From Odoribacter sp. (lineage in GTDB: Bacteria > Bacteroidota > Bacteroidia > Bacteroidales > Marinifilaceae), in contig JAHHTT010000013.1 of NCBI GenBank assembly GCA_020024465.1, positions 1-46,647 on the forward strand: DNA of 46,647 nt, read 5' to 3'. The position numbers and the translations under genes were made by a program. This document shows positions 6,990 to 16,490 of this stretch, piece after piece (the first letter of the stretch is position 1; each line of letters opens with the position of its first letter). Below the pieces are notes generated by a model. It was not told where the DNA came from. It saw only the letters and a program-made list of their open reading frames with translations, and did not search any database.

Positions 6990-8642
6990 ATGATAGAGAG
7001 TATCAGTATAAATAATTACGGATTAATAGATAAGACTGAGATTGATTTGGAAGAAGGTTTTTCGGTTATTACAGGAGAAACGGGTGCAGGTAAATCCATA
7101 TTGCTTGGAGCAATAGGTTTGACATTGGGGCAACGGGCAGATTCATCAGCAATAATGGATAAATCCAAAAAATGTGTAGTGGAAATTATTTATAATGTGC
7201 AGGAATATAATTTGCAGCGTTGGTTTGAAGAAAATGATTTGGATTATTCTGAAAATGTGGTTGTGCGTCGGGAGGTAACAGTAGAAGGAAAATCTCGGGG
7301 CTTTATCAATGATACTCCTGTAAATAATAAATTGTTAAAGGAGTTTGGCAGTTATATGATAGATATTCATTCTCAGCATCAGTCTTTATTGTTGGGACAG
7401 CCTGAATATCAAATTGAAATATTGGATTCTTTTTGCAACAATGGAGAATTATTGTCTGAATATCAAGAATTATATAATCAGTTTCGCAAGCAGACGGTTG
7501 AATTGAAAAATTTAAAGAACAAAGTTGCTGATGCTGAAAAAGAAGAAGATTATTTACGTTTTCAGTTTAGTCAATTGGAAAATGCACAGTTGAAAATGGG
7601 AGAGAAGGAAGATTTGGAGCGAGAATTGGAAATGTTGAATCATGCAGAGTCTATCAAATCTTCTTTGAATGGAATAACCTGGAACTTTCGAGATAATGAA
7701 CGGTCGATTATTTCTGTATTAAAAGAAATCCGCCATTCTTTGGATGGAATAGCAAATGCATTGCCTGAAGCAAAAGAATACCGAGAACGAATAGAATCCG
7801 TGGTTATTGAACTGAATGATTTGGCAGATGAAGCAGAACGCAAAGGAGAAGGGATTGAATATGATGGAAGAAAGATAGAGGCGATAGATCAAAGATTGAG
7901 TGTAATATATGACTTGTTGTATAAATATAAAGTAGAAGATGTTGCCGATTTACTGAAACTTTATTCTTCGTTAGAGCAGCAATTGAAAAATATAGAAGAT
8001 AGTAGCGGAAAAATCACAGTTTTGGAAAAGGAGTTGCAAGAGACAGAGTTGCAAATGAAAACTCTTACAACAAAGATTCATCATATACGTCAAGAAACAC
8101 AGAAGTTGTTGTGTGACAAAATGAAACGCTTATTGATCGGATTGGGAATCAAACATGCAGAATTTGTTGTAGAGTTAGTTGAATTAGATCATTTTACTCC
8201 GACAGGTTGTGATGATGTCAGATTTTTATTTTCCGCCAACAAAAACCAACAGCCGGGAGAGATTGCAAAAGTTGCTTCAGGCGGTGAGATTTCGCGAGTG
8301 ATGTTGGCATTAAAATATGTTTTATCAGGAAGTAAACAGTTGCCTGTTATTATTTTTGATGAAATTGATACGGGACTTTCTGGAGAAGTAGCTCACCGAA
8401 TGGCGCAAATAATGAAAGAAATGGCAATGCGAATGCAAGTGATCAGCATTTCGCATTTACCGCAGATTGCTGCAGCAGGTAATTGTCATTTTAAAGTTTA
8501 CAAAGAAGATAATCATGATTTTACGATTTCTCATATTCGTAAGTTGACCTATACCGAGCGAGTAAAAGAAATTGCAGGTATGATGAGTGGTGAAAAAATT
8601 TCTGCAGCGGCATTAGAAACTGCTCAAAACTTGTTAAAGTGA
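6990..8642 (+). CDS. recN: DNA repair ATPase RecN
   Basis: The 550-residue SMC-like protein is full length. The Walker A motif GETGAGKS (29-36) lies in the N-terminal half domain. A long charged coiled-coil middle (about 160-380) follows. The C-terminal half domain has the ABC signature ASGGEISRVMLALK, Walker B with PVIIFDEIDTGLSG and the ISHLPQIAA motif. RecN acts early in double-strand break repair by holding DNA ends together. It has its own promoter box and is followed after about 70 nt by fabI with a separate box. Confidence 0.96.
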   Translation: MIESISINNYGLIDKTEIDLEEGFSVITGETGAGKSILLGAIGLTLGQRADSSAIMDKSKKCVVEIIYNVQEYNLQRWFEENDLDYSENVVVRREVTVEGKSRGFINDTPVNNKLLKEFGSYMIDIHSQHQSLLLGQPEYQIEILDSFCNNGELLSEYQELYNQFRKQTVELKNLKNKVADAEKEEDYLRFQFSQLENAQLKMGEKEDLERELEMLNHAESIKSSLNGITWNFRDNERSIISVLKEIRHSLDGIANALPEAKEYRERIESVVIELNDLADEAERKGEGIEYDGRKIEAIDQRLSVIYDLLYKYKVEDVADLLKLYSSLEQQLKNIEDSSGKITVLEKELQETELQMKTLTTKIHHIRQETQKLLCDKMKRLLIGLGIKHAEFVVELVELDHFTPTGCDDVRFLFSANKNQQPGEIAKVASGGEISRVMLALKYVLSGSKQLPVIIFDEIDTGLSGEVAHRMAQIMKEMAMRMQVISISHLPQIAAAGNCHFKVYKEDNHDFTISHIRKLTYTERVKEIAGMMSGEKISAAALETAQNLLK

Positions 8643-8669
8643 AACGGGGAATTTTTCTAACTTTATTCG

Positions 8670-8677
8670 TATCTTTG
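8670..8677 (+). promoter_or_regulatory. -7 box of fabI (decides the start codon)
   Basis: TATCTTTG overlaps the G of an in-frame GTG at 8677. If this box is used, transcription starts near 8684, so the GTG cannot be the start codon and the ATG at 8713 must be. Confidence 0.6.
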
Positions 8678-8712
8678 TGCCAAGATATGTAGTAAAATTA
8701 AATGGAGAAAAG

Positions 8713-9549
8713 ATGGCTTATAATTTATTAAAAGGGAAAAAAGGCATTATTTTTGGCGCTTTGAATGAGATGTCTATTGCATGGAAAGTAGCAGAGAAAT
8801 GTATTGAAGAAGGAGCCGAAATAGTGTTAACAAATACTCCTTTGTCTATTCGAATGGGAGATATTCAGGAGTTTGCAGCTAAAAATAACATACCTCTGAT
8901 TCCAGCTGATGCTACCAGTTCTGATGATTTGGATAATTTGTTTGAACAGTCAATGAAACATTTGGGAGGTAAGGTAGATTTTGTGTTGCATTCAATTGGA
9001 ATGTCTCTGAATGTGAGAAAAAAAAGGCCGTATGATGACTTGGATTATGATTTTTTAGCTAAAACGCTTGATATTTCTGCGATATCTTTTCATAAAGTAT
9101 TACAGACTGCCAAAAAATTGGATGCCATAAATGAATGGGGGTCTGTTGTCGCTCTTTCATATGTTGCAGCACAACGTACAATGTTTGAATATAATGATAT
9201 GGCTGATGCAAAAGCGATGTTGGAATCGATCGCCCGTAGTTTTGGATATATATACGGTCGTGAAAAGAAAATACGAGTGAATACCATTTCTCAATCTCCA
9301 ACGATGACAACAGCCGGTAGTGGAATTAAGGGATTTGATTCTTTGGTTGACTTTGCAGACCGAATGTCTCCTCTTGGTAATGCTAATGCTGAGGAATGTG
9401 CCAATTATTGTGTTGCATTATTCTCTGATTTGACAAAAAAAGTAACAATGCAAAATTTGTATCATGATGGTGGATTTTCCAGTATGGGTATGAGTTACCG
9501 TGCTATGCATCAATACAATAAGAGCTTTGAAGCAGAAGAGAAAAAATGA
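8713..9549 (+). CDS. fabI: Enoyl-[acyl-carrier-protein] reductase (NADH), FabI type
   Basis: A 278-residue short-chain dehydrogenase-like enzyme that performs the last reduction of each fatty acid elongation cycle. The start at 8713 (MAYNLLKGKKG) puts the Rossmann segment IIFGALNEMSIAW at residues 12-24, as in FabI. The catalytic pair is Y160 and K167 in YNDMADAK, the FabI Y-x6-K pattern, with the second FabI tyrosine Y150 in ALSY. VLHSIGMS and ISQSPTMTTAGSGIKGF are typical of Bacteroidota homologues. It is a possible triclosan target by family, but susceptibility cannot be read from sequence. A hairpin terminator follows. Confidence 0.94.
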   Translation: MAYNLLKGKKGIIFGALNEMSIAWKVAEKCIEEGAEIVLTNTPLSIRMGDIQEFAAKNNIPLIPADATSSDDLDNLFEQSMKHLGGKVDFVLHSIGMSLNVRKKRPYDDLDYDFLAKTLDISAISFHKVLQTAKKLDAINEWGSVVALSYVAAQRTMFEYNDMADAKAMLESIARSFGYIYGREKKIRVNTISQSPTMTTAGSGIKGFDSLVDFADRMSPLGNANAEECANYCVALFSDLTKKVTMQNLYHDGGFSSMGMSYRAMHQYNKSFEAEEKK

Positions 9550-9582
9550 TTTTAATTGATTTTGCCAATTATCCGGCATAAG

Positions 9583-9632
9583 GTGAAGAATTTTCTATGG
9601 ATAATTGTAGGAAATTCTTCACTATTATTTTA
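9583..9632 (+). terminator. Hairpin terminator between fabI and the exonuclease gene
   Basis: GTGAAGAATTT (9583-9593) pairs with AAATTCTTCAC (9612-9622), and the stem can continue inward with six more pairs, three of them wobble. TATTATTTTATT follows. No promoter box lies between this hairpin and the next start at 9638, so partial read-through may feed the exonuclease and dnaB genes. Confidence 0.72.
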
Positions 9633-9637
9633 TTACA

Positions 9638-10222
9638 ATGGGTATGTATTTGTTTTTTGATACAGAAACTACCGGCTTACCTAAACGCTGGAATGCTCCA
9701 GTTACAGATGTTGACAATTGGCCAAGATTAGTACAATTGGCATGGATTTCTTATGACAATCAAGGAGCAATGCTAAATAGTCGGAATGTGATTATTCGTC
9801 CTGATGGATTTATAATTCCTACTGAAGTGTCGAGATTGCATGGTATAACGACATTTATGGCAAAAGAAAAGGGCATTCCTTTGTCAGAAGTCATGGAAGA
9901 ATTTGCAATGCAAATAGACGCAGCAGAATTATTAATAGGACATAATATTAATTTTGACGAATGCATCGTTGGTGCAGAATTTGAGCGTTTACATATGATG
10001 ACAACATTGTTTCTGAAGCCTAAATGTTGTACCATGCGTAGTGCTACAAATTATTGTAAATTGCCGGGTAAAAAAGGATTTAAACCTCCCAAATTAATGG
10101 AATTACATAAGATTTTGTTTGGTGAGGGATTTGATGATGCACATAATGCTTTGGCAGATGTCAAGGCTACTGCAAAATGTTTTTGGGAATTATTAAGAAG
10201 AGGTGTACCTCTTAGGAGTTAA
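9638..10222 (+). CDS. DEDDh 3'-5' exonuclease (DnaQ/RNase T superfamily)
   Basis: A 194-residue protein with all DEDDh metal and catalytic residues: D8 and E10 in FFDTETTGLP, D107 in GHNINFDE, and H169 and D174 in DAHNALADV. The family removes nucleotides from 3' ends; members include the polymerase III epsilon subunit, RNase T and oligoribonuclease. This small stand-alone protein is Bacteroidota-like, and its exact substrate is open. It is followed after 10 nt by dnaB, which suggests a role near replication. A second in-frame ATG two codons later is an alternative start. Confidence 0.85.
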   Translation: MGMYLFFDTETTGLPKRWNAPVTDVDNWPRLVQLAWISYDNQGAMLNSRNVIIRPDGFIIPTEVSRLHGITTFMAKEKGIPLSEVMEEFAMQIDAAELLIGHNINFDECIVGAEFERLHMMTTLFLKPKCCTMRSATNYCKLPGKKGFKPPKLMELHKILFGEGFDDAHNALADVKATAKCFWELLRRGVPLRS

Positions 10223-10232
10223 AAAATTGTGT

Positions 10233-11777
10233 ATGGCTAAGAATCCTGATTTTAATGAGAAGAAGACTGTGAATAACTTACAGGCAGAATATGGTAAAAT
10301 GCCGCCTCAGGCAATCGATTTGGAAGAAGCTGTATTAGGAGCTTTGATGTTGGAAAGGGATGCCTATGCTCTGGTAGGAGAGATGTTGAAAGCTGATGTC
10401 TTTTATAAAGACATACATCAGCGAATATTTCGAGCTATACAGAAATTGTGTGTGAATGATGAACCGGTAGATTTGCTGACCGTTAGTGAGTCTTTAAAGC
10501 AGAGCGGGGAATTAGAAATGGTAGGAGGATATTATTATTTATCTCAACTTACTTCACGTGTTGCTTCTGCTGCACATATAGAATTCCATGCCCGTATTAT
10601 TATACAGAAATATCTGCAACGGAAATTGATAGGAATTTGTACAGAGTTACAGGAATTAGCTTATGATGATGCAACGGATGTATCGGATTTGATAGATAAA
10701 GCTCAAAAATCCATGTTTGATATAGCAGATGGAAATATCAAGAAAGACACAGAAGAAATAGCTCCTATCATTGACGAAGCTATTAAAGGCATTCAGGTAG
10801 CAGCATCCAAGCCTGATGGTATAAATGGTGTCCCTTCAGGATTTATTGCATTGGATGAAATGACTGCTGGCTGGCAACCTTCCGACTTGGTTATTGTTGC
10901 GGCACGTCCCGCTATGGGTAAAACAGCTTTTGTATTATCGATGGCGAGAAATATGGCTGTAGTTCATAAGCAATGTGTAGCAATTTTCTCATTAGAGATG
11001 TCGGCAGTCCAATTGGTGACTCGATTAATTGCCAGTGAAACAGAATTAGCATCAGAAAAGCTAAAGACAGGGCGTTTGACTGATTTTGAATGGCAACAAT
11101 TGCATGGCCGTATAAAAGCATTGGTAGAAGCTCCTATTTTAGTTGATGATACTCCTGCATTATCTATTTTTGAATTGAGAGCAAAATGTCGTCGGTTAAA
11201 ACAAAAATACGGAATACAAGTGTTGATTATTGACTATTTGCAATTGATGACAGCAGGAGCTGATATGAGAGGTAATCGAGAGCAGGAGGTAAGTATGATT
11301 TCGCGTCAATTGAAAATTATTGCTAAAGAATTGAGTATTCCGGTAATGGCTTTATCTCAGTTGAATCGTGGAGTAGAGTCGCGTCCTGATAAAAAACCAA
11401 TGCTTTCTGATTTGCGTGAATCAGGTTCTATAGAGCAAGATGCTGATATGGTAATGTTTATTCATCGTCCTGAAAAATATGGAATTGAAACGGATAATGA
11501 AGGTAATTCTTTAAAGGGTATTGCCACTATCATTATTGCAAAACATCGTAATGGTGCTGTAGGAGAGGTGAATTTGCGTTTCCGTGCAGAATTGACCCGT
11601 TTTGAAAATTTGGACAGTTCATCACCGTTTGCATCAATACCGATATCTGAAGATGTTGTAACTCAAACTTTTAGTTCAAAGATGAATGATGAACCTGTGC
11701 CTGCTTTAAGTCAGGGACTTGATAGTCTGCGTGGAAGTTTTAATTCTGGAGATAATATGGGCGAAGCTCCATTCTAA
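10233..11777 (+). CDS. dnaB: Replicative DNA helicase DnaB
   Basis: A 514-residue hexameric helicase that unwinds DNA ahead of the replication fork. The start at 10233 (MAKNPDFNEKK) is preferred to an in-frame GTG at 10203 that would overlap the exonuclease gene. The N-terminal DnaB domain covers about residues 25-130. The RecA-like C-terminal domain has Walker A ARPAMGKT (224-231), Walker B LIIDYLQLM and the motif LRESGSIEQDADMVMFIHRP. The C-terminus has a serine-rich linker ending in MGEAPF. No intein is present. It lies 10 nt after the exonuclease gene. Confidence 0.96.
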   Translation: MAKNPDFNEKKTVNNLQAEYGKMPPQAIDLEEAVLGALMLERDAYALVGEMLKADVFYKDIHQRIFRAIQKLCVNDEPVDLLTVSESLKQSGELEMVGGYYYLSQLTSRVASAAHIEFHARIIIQKYLQRKLIGICTELQELAYDDATDVSDLIDKAQKSMFDIADGNIKKDTEEIAPIIDEAIKGIQVAASKPDGINGVPSGFIALDEMTAGWQPSDLVIVAARPAMGKTAFVLSMARNMAVVHKQCVAIFSLEMSAVQLVTRLIASETELASEKLKTGRLTDFEWQQLHGRIKALVEAPILVDDTPALSIFELRAKCRRLKQKYGIQVLIIDYLQLMTAGADMRGNREQEVSMISRQLKIIAKELSIPVMALSQLNRGVESRPDKKPMLSDLRESGSIEQDADMVMFIHRPEKYGIETDNEGNSLKGIATIIIAKHRNGAVGEVNLRFRAELTRFENLDSSSPFASIPISEDVVTQTFSSKMNDEPVPALSQGLDSLRGSFNSGDNMGEAPF

Positions 11778-11813
11778 AGTTCGGTTAGAAGATAATATCA
11801 TTATATAAGGATT

Positions 11814-13637
11814 ATGAAAGCTAAGTTATTGTTTTTATTAAAGTATTATTTATTTTGGATTTTATTGTCTGTGATGGCAAAAATTATTTTTTTGTTATAC
11901 CAATGGCAGGATTCAATGACATTAACGATAGAAGATATTGGCAATATTATTGGGAAAGGATTATCTTTAGATTTATCCTTAGGGGGCTATATAATGATGC
12001 TTTCTTCTGTAATTATGGTGCTTTCCTCTTTTTTGAATCAAAAAGTCATTCGATTTATTTATTCCATTTTGACCATTGTTTGTTTGATATTTTTTACGGT
12101 TGTAATGACGATTGATTTGGAACTTTTTAAAAACTGGGGGTATCATATTGATACAACACCTTTAATGTATTTAAAAACTCCCAAAGAAGCAATGGCATCA
12201 ACACCGGTATGGTTGATAATTTCTTTAACAATTTTCATGTTTACCTTTTTTTTAGGAGCGTGGAGAATTTTCCGTGTATGGATTTTACAGACTTTGCGTT
12301 ATGAATCTGAAGATTATCGTACAATTCCATTATATTTAGTTATTGGAGGACTGATGCTTTTACCTGTTAGAGGAGGAATAAATGTTGCTCCATTAAATAG
12401 TAGTTTTGTATTTTTTCATGCAACAAATATGTATGCTAATCAAGCTGCGATAAATCCAGTTTGGAATTTTGTTTATGAATTGCTGCATAAAAAGAAATTA
12501 GACAAAGCTTATTCCTTTATGCCGGAGGAGCAGGCACAACAAATTATAATGGAAGCGGAACAAACAGTCGGAGATTTTCCGCGTTTGTTAAAAACAGAAC
12601 GTCCGAATATAGTTTTTCTCTTGTTGGAAAGTTTTACTGCCAACGCAATTGAAGTGTTAGGAGGATTGTCGGAGGTTACGCCGAACTTGAATGCTTTGGC
12701 AAAAGAAGGAGTATTATTTTCAAACATCTATGCAACTGGTTCTCGTTCCGATCGAGGCATGGTAGCAGCTATCAGTGCACTCCCTTCTAATCCTTCTGTT
12801 GCATTGATTAAGTACCCCAATAAAATCATGAACTATCCTTGTTTTCCAAAAGAATTGGAAAATATAGGCTACTCAACTCGTTATTATTATGCTGGGGATA
12901 TTAATTTTGGGAGTTTTCGTTCTTATGTAACGATGAGTTTTCAAGATATGGTGACAGAAGATGACTTCTCAGGTGAAGCGATTGAAAATCGCTTTAAATG
13001 GGGCGTTCATGATGAATATATGTTTGAAAGATTATATGAAGATATGGAAAAAGCTAAACAGCCTTTTATGTATATGGCTTTTAATATGAGCAGCCACGAG
13101 CCTTTCACTGTTCCAGGAGAAATAAAATTTCCAGGGAATGATATAGAACATATGTTTATGAATGCCATTCATTATAGCGATAAATGCATTGGAAAGTTTA
13201 TCGGTAAATGCAAGAAATCAGGGCTTTGGGATAACACACTTTTTATCTTAATGGCAGACCATGGAACTCGGCATATTAAACATGTTGATCCTAATATGCC
13301 AGAAGCCTACCATATTCCTTTATTATTGACAGGTGGTGTATTAAATATTCAAGATACGGTTATTTCTACAATTGGTTCACAAACCGATGCAATAGCTACT
13401 GTGTTGGCCCAATTGAATATTGATCATTCCAGTTATAAATATAGCCGCAATTTGTTGTCTACAATTGTTTTCCCCTTTGCTTTTTATTCTTATCCTAATG
13501 CAGCTGCAGTAATTTCAGATGATGGATTAAGTGTATTGAATTTACAAAGCAAACAATTCATTTTAGGTGATACTCTTTTAAGAAACAAGAAGTTGTTACA
13601 AGCTTATTTACAGGAAGTGACGACAATTTTGAAATAG
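11814..13637 (+). CDS. LTA synthase family membrane sulfatase (phosphoglycerol transferase-like)
   Basis: A 607-residue inner-membrane protein. About five transmembrane helices fill residues 7-200, followed by an extracytoplasmic sulfatase/alkaline-phosphatase fold from about residue 262. Seen motifs are PNIVFLLLESF (metal ligand E272), TPNLNALAKEGVLFSNIY and MADHGTRHIKH. The family includes LtaS of Gram-positive bacteria and phosphoglycerol or phosphoethanolamine transferases of Gram-negative bacteria. This organism should not make lipoteichoic acid, so a periplasmic glycan or lipid modifier is more likely. The nucleophile region reads GSRSDRG, with Ser312 where I expect Thr. It lies 36 nt after dnaB. 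Confidence 0.85.
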   Translation: MKAKLLFLLKYYLFWILLSVMAKIIFLLYQWQDSMTLTIEDIGNIIGKGLSLDLSLGGYIMMLSSVIMVLSSFLNQKVIRFIYSILTIVCLIFFTVVMTIDLELFKNWGYHIDTTPLMYLKTPKEAMASTPVWLIISLTIFMFTFFLGAWRIFRVWILQTLRYESEDYRTIPLYLVIGGLMLLPVRGGINVAPLNSSFVFFHATNMYANQAAINPVWNFVYELLHKKKLDKAYSFMPEEQAQQIIMEAEQTVGDFPRLLKTERPNIVFLLLESFTANAIEVLGGLSEVTPNLNALAKEGVLFSNIYATGSRSDRGMVAAISALPSNPSVALIKYPNKIMNYPCFPKELENIGYSTRYYYAGDINFGSFRSYVTMSFQDMVTEDDFSGEAIENRFKWGVHDEYMFERLYEDMEKAKQPFMYMAFNMSSHEPFTVPGEIKFPGNDIEHMFMNAIHYSDKCIGKFIGKCKKSGLWDNTLFILMADHGTRHIKHVDPNMPEAYHIPLLLTGGVLNIQDTVISTIGSQTDAIATVLAQLNIDHSSYKYSRNLLSTIVFPFAFYSYPNAAAVISDDGLSVLNLQSKQFILGDTLLRNKKLLQAYLQEVTTILK

Positions 13638-13673
13638 CACACAGTCGCAGAATTCAGTTTTATTGAATATAGA

Positions 13674-13717
13674 AATATTAAAGGTCCGCTGGATATGTTC
13701 AGCGGACCTTTAATATT
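13674..13717. terminator. Bidirectional terminator between the sulfatase gene and fhs
   Basis: A perfect 18-bp stem (13674-13691 with 13700-13717) with GC core GGTCCGCTG and an 8-nt loop. A T-run follows on the plus strand. It lies between two convergent genes. Confidence 0.93.
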
Positions 13718-13726
13718 ATTATTTTT

Positions 13727-15394
13727 TTAAAATAATCCAATGATATGTCCGTTTTCATCAATATCAATATTTTCTGCTGCTGGTTTATCGGGCAAACCAG
13801 GCATACGCATAATATCTCCTGTAATTGGGATGACGAAGCCAGCTCCAGCTGCAATTTCTATTTGTCGTACCGTAACAACAAAATCTTTCGGGCGTCCTAA
13901 TAATTGAGGATTATCAGAAAGTGATTTTTGTGTTTTCGCGACACATACAGGCAACTTATCCAGTCCTAGTGCAGAGATTTTTTTTAAATCATTCTTAGCT
14001 TGGGATGTATAGTCAATAGCTGCAGCTCCATATATTTCTTTAGCAAGAGTTTCGATTTTTTTCTCTATACTCCAATTCCAGTCATACATTGGTTTAAATT
14101 TACATGCACATTGTTCTGCAACTTTGGCAACTAATTTAGCTAACGGTTCAGCTCCTTCACCTCCTTTTTCCCATACGTTTGCAATTTCCATAGGAACATC
14201 TAATTCATTACACTTGTCAGAGATGATTTGTATCTCACTATCAGTATCGGTAGCAAATTTATTTAGGGCTATGATGGGACAAATATTGAATTTCTTCATA
14301 TTTTCCACATGTTTTTCTAAGTTTTCGAGACCTTTACGGAGTGCATCTGTATTCTCTTCTTGTAGATTGGCAAGCTTTATACCACCATGATATTTTAGAG
14401 CACGGATGGTTGCAACCAAAACAACGGCACTAGGATTCAAACCTGCTTTTACACATTTTATATCAAAAAATTTCTCTGCGCCCAAGTCAAAGCCGAATCC
14501 TGCTTCTGTCACAACATAGTCTGACAATGAAAGTCCCATTTTAGTTGCAATGATAGAGTTTGTACCTTGGGCAATGTTAGCAAAGGGACCTCCATGAATA
14601 ATAGCGGGATTGCCTTCTATCGTCTGTACTAAATTTGGTTTTATGGCATCTTTCAACAGGGCTGCCATTGCTCCATTGGCTTTTAAATCGTAGGCATAAA
14701 TCGGTTTTTTATCGTAAGTATACCCGATAAAAATATTACCTAAACGCTCTTTTAAATCTGTAAAGTTTTCAGCTAAACAGAGTATAGCCATGATTTCTGA
14801 TGCTGCAGTAATATCAAAACCGGTTTCTCGTGGTATACCTGAACTTGTTCCGCCTAAACCGACAATGATATGGCGAAGTGAACGATCATTCATATCCATT
14901 ACTCGCTTCCAAGTTACAGTACGAGGGTCGAGACCTAATGAATTTGTTTTGTTTTGAACGTTATTGTCAATCAATGCTGCTAATAAGTTGTGTGCCTTTT
15001 CAATAGCATTGAAATCACCTGTAAAATGCAGGTTTATATCTTCCATTGGCAAAACTTGCGAATAGCCTCCGCCCGTAGCTCCTCCTTTTATACCGAAGAC
15101 AGGTCCTAGTGAAGGTTCTCTGAGAACAACAGTGGTTTTTCTACCGATTCGGTTTAAACCTTCTGTTAATCCTATGGCTACAGTAGTCTTTCCTTCACCG
15201 GCAGGAGTGGGAGATATGGCAGACACCAAAATTAGATGTTTGCCTTTTATTTTTTCGGAATTAATCAAATTCAATGGCAATTTGGCTTTATACTTGCCAT
15301 ATAATTCAATAATGTCAGGACTAATCTCTAATTTTGTCGCGATTTGAGTAATGGGCTTTAATGTTACGCTATTGGCTATTTCTATATCTGTCAT
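13727..15394 (-). CDS. fhs: Formate-tetrahydrofolate ligase
   Basis: The 555-residue protein is full length. It joins formate to tetrahydrofolate using ATP, giving 10-formyl-THF for purine and formyl-methionine synthesis or running in reverse. The P-loop TPAGEGKT lies at 63-70. The signatures EPSLGPVFGIKGGATGGG and HFTGDFNAI follow, and NIAQGTNSIIATKMGL lies mid-protein. It starts 30 nt after the coiled-coil gene on the same strand with no promoter box between them, so the two are probably cotranscribed. Confidence 0.97.
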   Translation of the reverse strand: MTDIEIANSVTLKPITQIATKLEISPDIIELYGKYKAKLPLNLINSEKIKGKHLILVSAISPTPAGEGKTTVAIGLTEGLNRIGRKTTVVLREPSLGPVFGIKGGATGGGYSQVLPMEDINLHFTGDFNAIEKAHNLLAALIDNNVQNKTNSLGLDPRTVTWKRVMDMNDRSLRHIIVGLGGTSSGIPRETGFDITAASEIMAILCLAENFTDLKERLGNIFIGYTYDKKPIYAYDLKANGAMAALLKDAIKPNLVQTIEGNPAIIHGGPFANIAQGTNSIIATKMGLSLSDYVVTEAGFGFDLGAEKFFDIKCVKAGLNPSAVVLVATIRALKYHGGIKLANLQEENTDALRKGLENLEKHVENMKKFNICPIIALNKFATDTDSEIQIISDKCNELDVPMEIANVWEKGGEGAEPLAKLVAKVAEQCACKFKPMYDWNWSIEKKIETLAKEIYGAAAIDYTSQAKNDLKKISALGLDKLPVCVAKTQKSLSDNPQLLGRPKDFVVTVRQIEIAAGAGFVIPITGDIMRMPGLPDKPAAENIDIDENGHIIGLF

Positions 15395-15424
15395 GATTTT
15401 ATTGGTTAAATTAGTAATTAAAAC

Positions 15425-16312
15425 TTATCGCAAAGTAAATTCTGTTGTGCCAATGACTTCATTGTCACAGAACAACTCGGCCGTATATACACCTTTTGTA
15501 AGACTACCATCATTAGGCCAATAGATTGCCACTTCCAGACGTTCTCCTTCGTAGGTAATTTCACGTTTTGCCGAGTAAGTCAAAGATACATTCTGATATT
15601 TGAAAAATGATTTTTCGCTAAAAGCAATAACTTTTTCATCCGGACGTTTTAAACGCAAATAAATAGTGCGTTCTCCTCGTTTGGTGGTAATATTTTTGCT
15701 GATAGCAAATTCTGCTCTTAAGTTAAAACATTTTTTCCAATTAACTTCTTTATCAGATTTATTCACAGGTGTTATAATCAGGTTTTCGGTTCTCAATGCA
15801 CTTGCTCGTGCAATAACTTCTTTCATATCTTTTTGTTGATTTTCCAATTTTTGGTTCCGCTCACGCACCCAGTCTATTTGTTTGCGAACCTCTGTATTTT
15901 CTTGAGTCAATTTTTGATTTAATCGGTTCAGAGAATCAATTTGTACTACATAGCTGCGTAAAACAGTCTTTAATGTTCCGATTTCTTTTTTATATCGGTT
16001 TATTTCGGCATAAGAATTATCTCTGAATTTTTTCATTTTTTCCATCAGAGTTGCTATTTTTTCTTGTTCTGCTAACAATTTATTATTCAATGTATCATTG
16101 TTTGTTTTTAAATCATCATAATTATGACTTAGCTCCACCAAGTCTTGTTGAAGTAATTCCTTTTCTTCGTGAATGGCAGCAATGTGTTCTTTGTTTTTAG
16201 TCCTTTCTATCAGGAAGAAAATAAATAATGCTATTAAAATGATACTTAAACAAGCAATAATGATAGTAAGCAGTTTGTTTTTTGTGTTTTTTTGTAAAAT
16301 GTTCTCTTCCAT
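15425..16312 (-). CDS. Membrane-anchored coiled-coil protein with a C-terminal beta domain
   Basis: A 295-residue protein with no family I can name. Residues 13-36 form one transmembrane helix (LLTIIIACLSIILIALFIFFL). Residues about 40-175 are a heptad-rich, Lys/Glu/Gln/Asn-rich coiled coil. Residues about 195-295 look all-beta, with RAEFAISKNITTKRGERTIYLRL, RPDEKVIAFSEK and GVYTAELFCDNEVIGTTEFTLR, resembling an Ig-like domain. The likely topology is inner-membrane anchor with the coiled coil and beta domain in the periplasm. It is the first gene of a probable unit with fhs, although no functional link is obvious. Confidence 0.8.
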   Translation of the reverse strand: MEENILQKNTKNKLLTIIIACLSIILIALFIFFLIERTKNKEHIAAIHEEKELLQQDLVELSHNYDDLKTNNDTLNNKLLAEQEKIATLMEKMKKFRDNSYAEINRYKKEIGTLKTVLRSYVVQIDSLNRLNQKLTQENTEVRKQIDWVRERNQKLENQQKDMKEVIARASALRTENLIITPVNKSDKEVNWKKCFNLRAEFAISKNITTKRGERTIYLRLKRPDEKVIAFSEKSFFKYQNVSLTYSAKREITYEGERLEVAIYWPNDGSLTKGVYTAELFCDNEVIGTTEFTLR

Positions 16313-16354
16313 ATTTCGTATTATTTACTGATTATAACTTTAAGCTCAATATGG

Positions 16355-16387
16355 CAAAGGTAGTATAATTTGTAAGAAAAGGTCAAA
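16355..16387 (-). promoter_or_regulatory. Promoter of the coiled-coil gene and fhs
   Basis: On the minus strand, TTTG (16387-16384), 21 nt, then TACCTTTG (16362-16355). Both boxes match the Bacteroidota consensus, about 43 nt upstream of the start codon at 16312. Confidence 0.72.
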
Positions 16388-16433
16388 TATGCAGGATAAA
16401 TTAATTTTATTCGAAAGGATGAAATTAATTTTC

Positions 16434-16441
16434 TACATTTG
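16434..16441 (+). promoter_or_regulatory. -7 box of the DUF2851 gene
   Basis: TACATTTG, a perfect TAnnTTTG box, 49 nt before the ATG at 16491. No TTTG at the -33 position. Confidence 0.45.
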
Positions 16442-16490
16442 TTGCTTATAATTTTTTATGTTGCATAATAGTTTGTGATTAATAAGAATT

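Noticed and set aside
8677..8712. GTG start 12 codons upstream of the chosen fabI start.
   Set aside because: The GTG overlaps a perfect -7 box, and FabI proteins begin close to the Rossmann glycine motif.
10198..10213. 7-bp inverted repeat AAGAGGT/ACCTCTT at the 3' end of the exonuclease gene.
   Set aside because: It lies within the coding region, has only a 2-nt centre and no T-run, so it is unlikely to work as a terminator.
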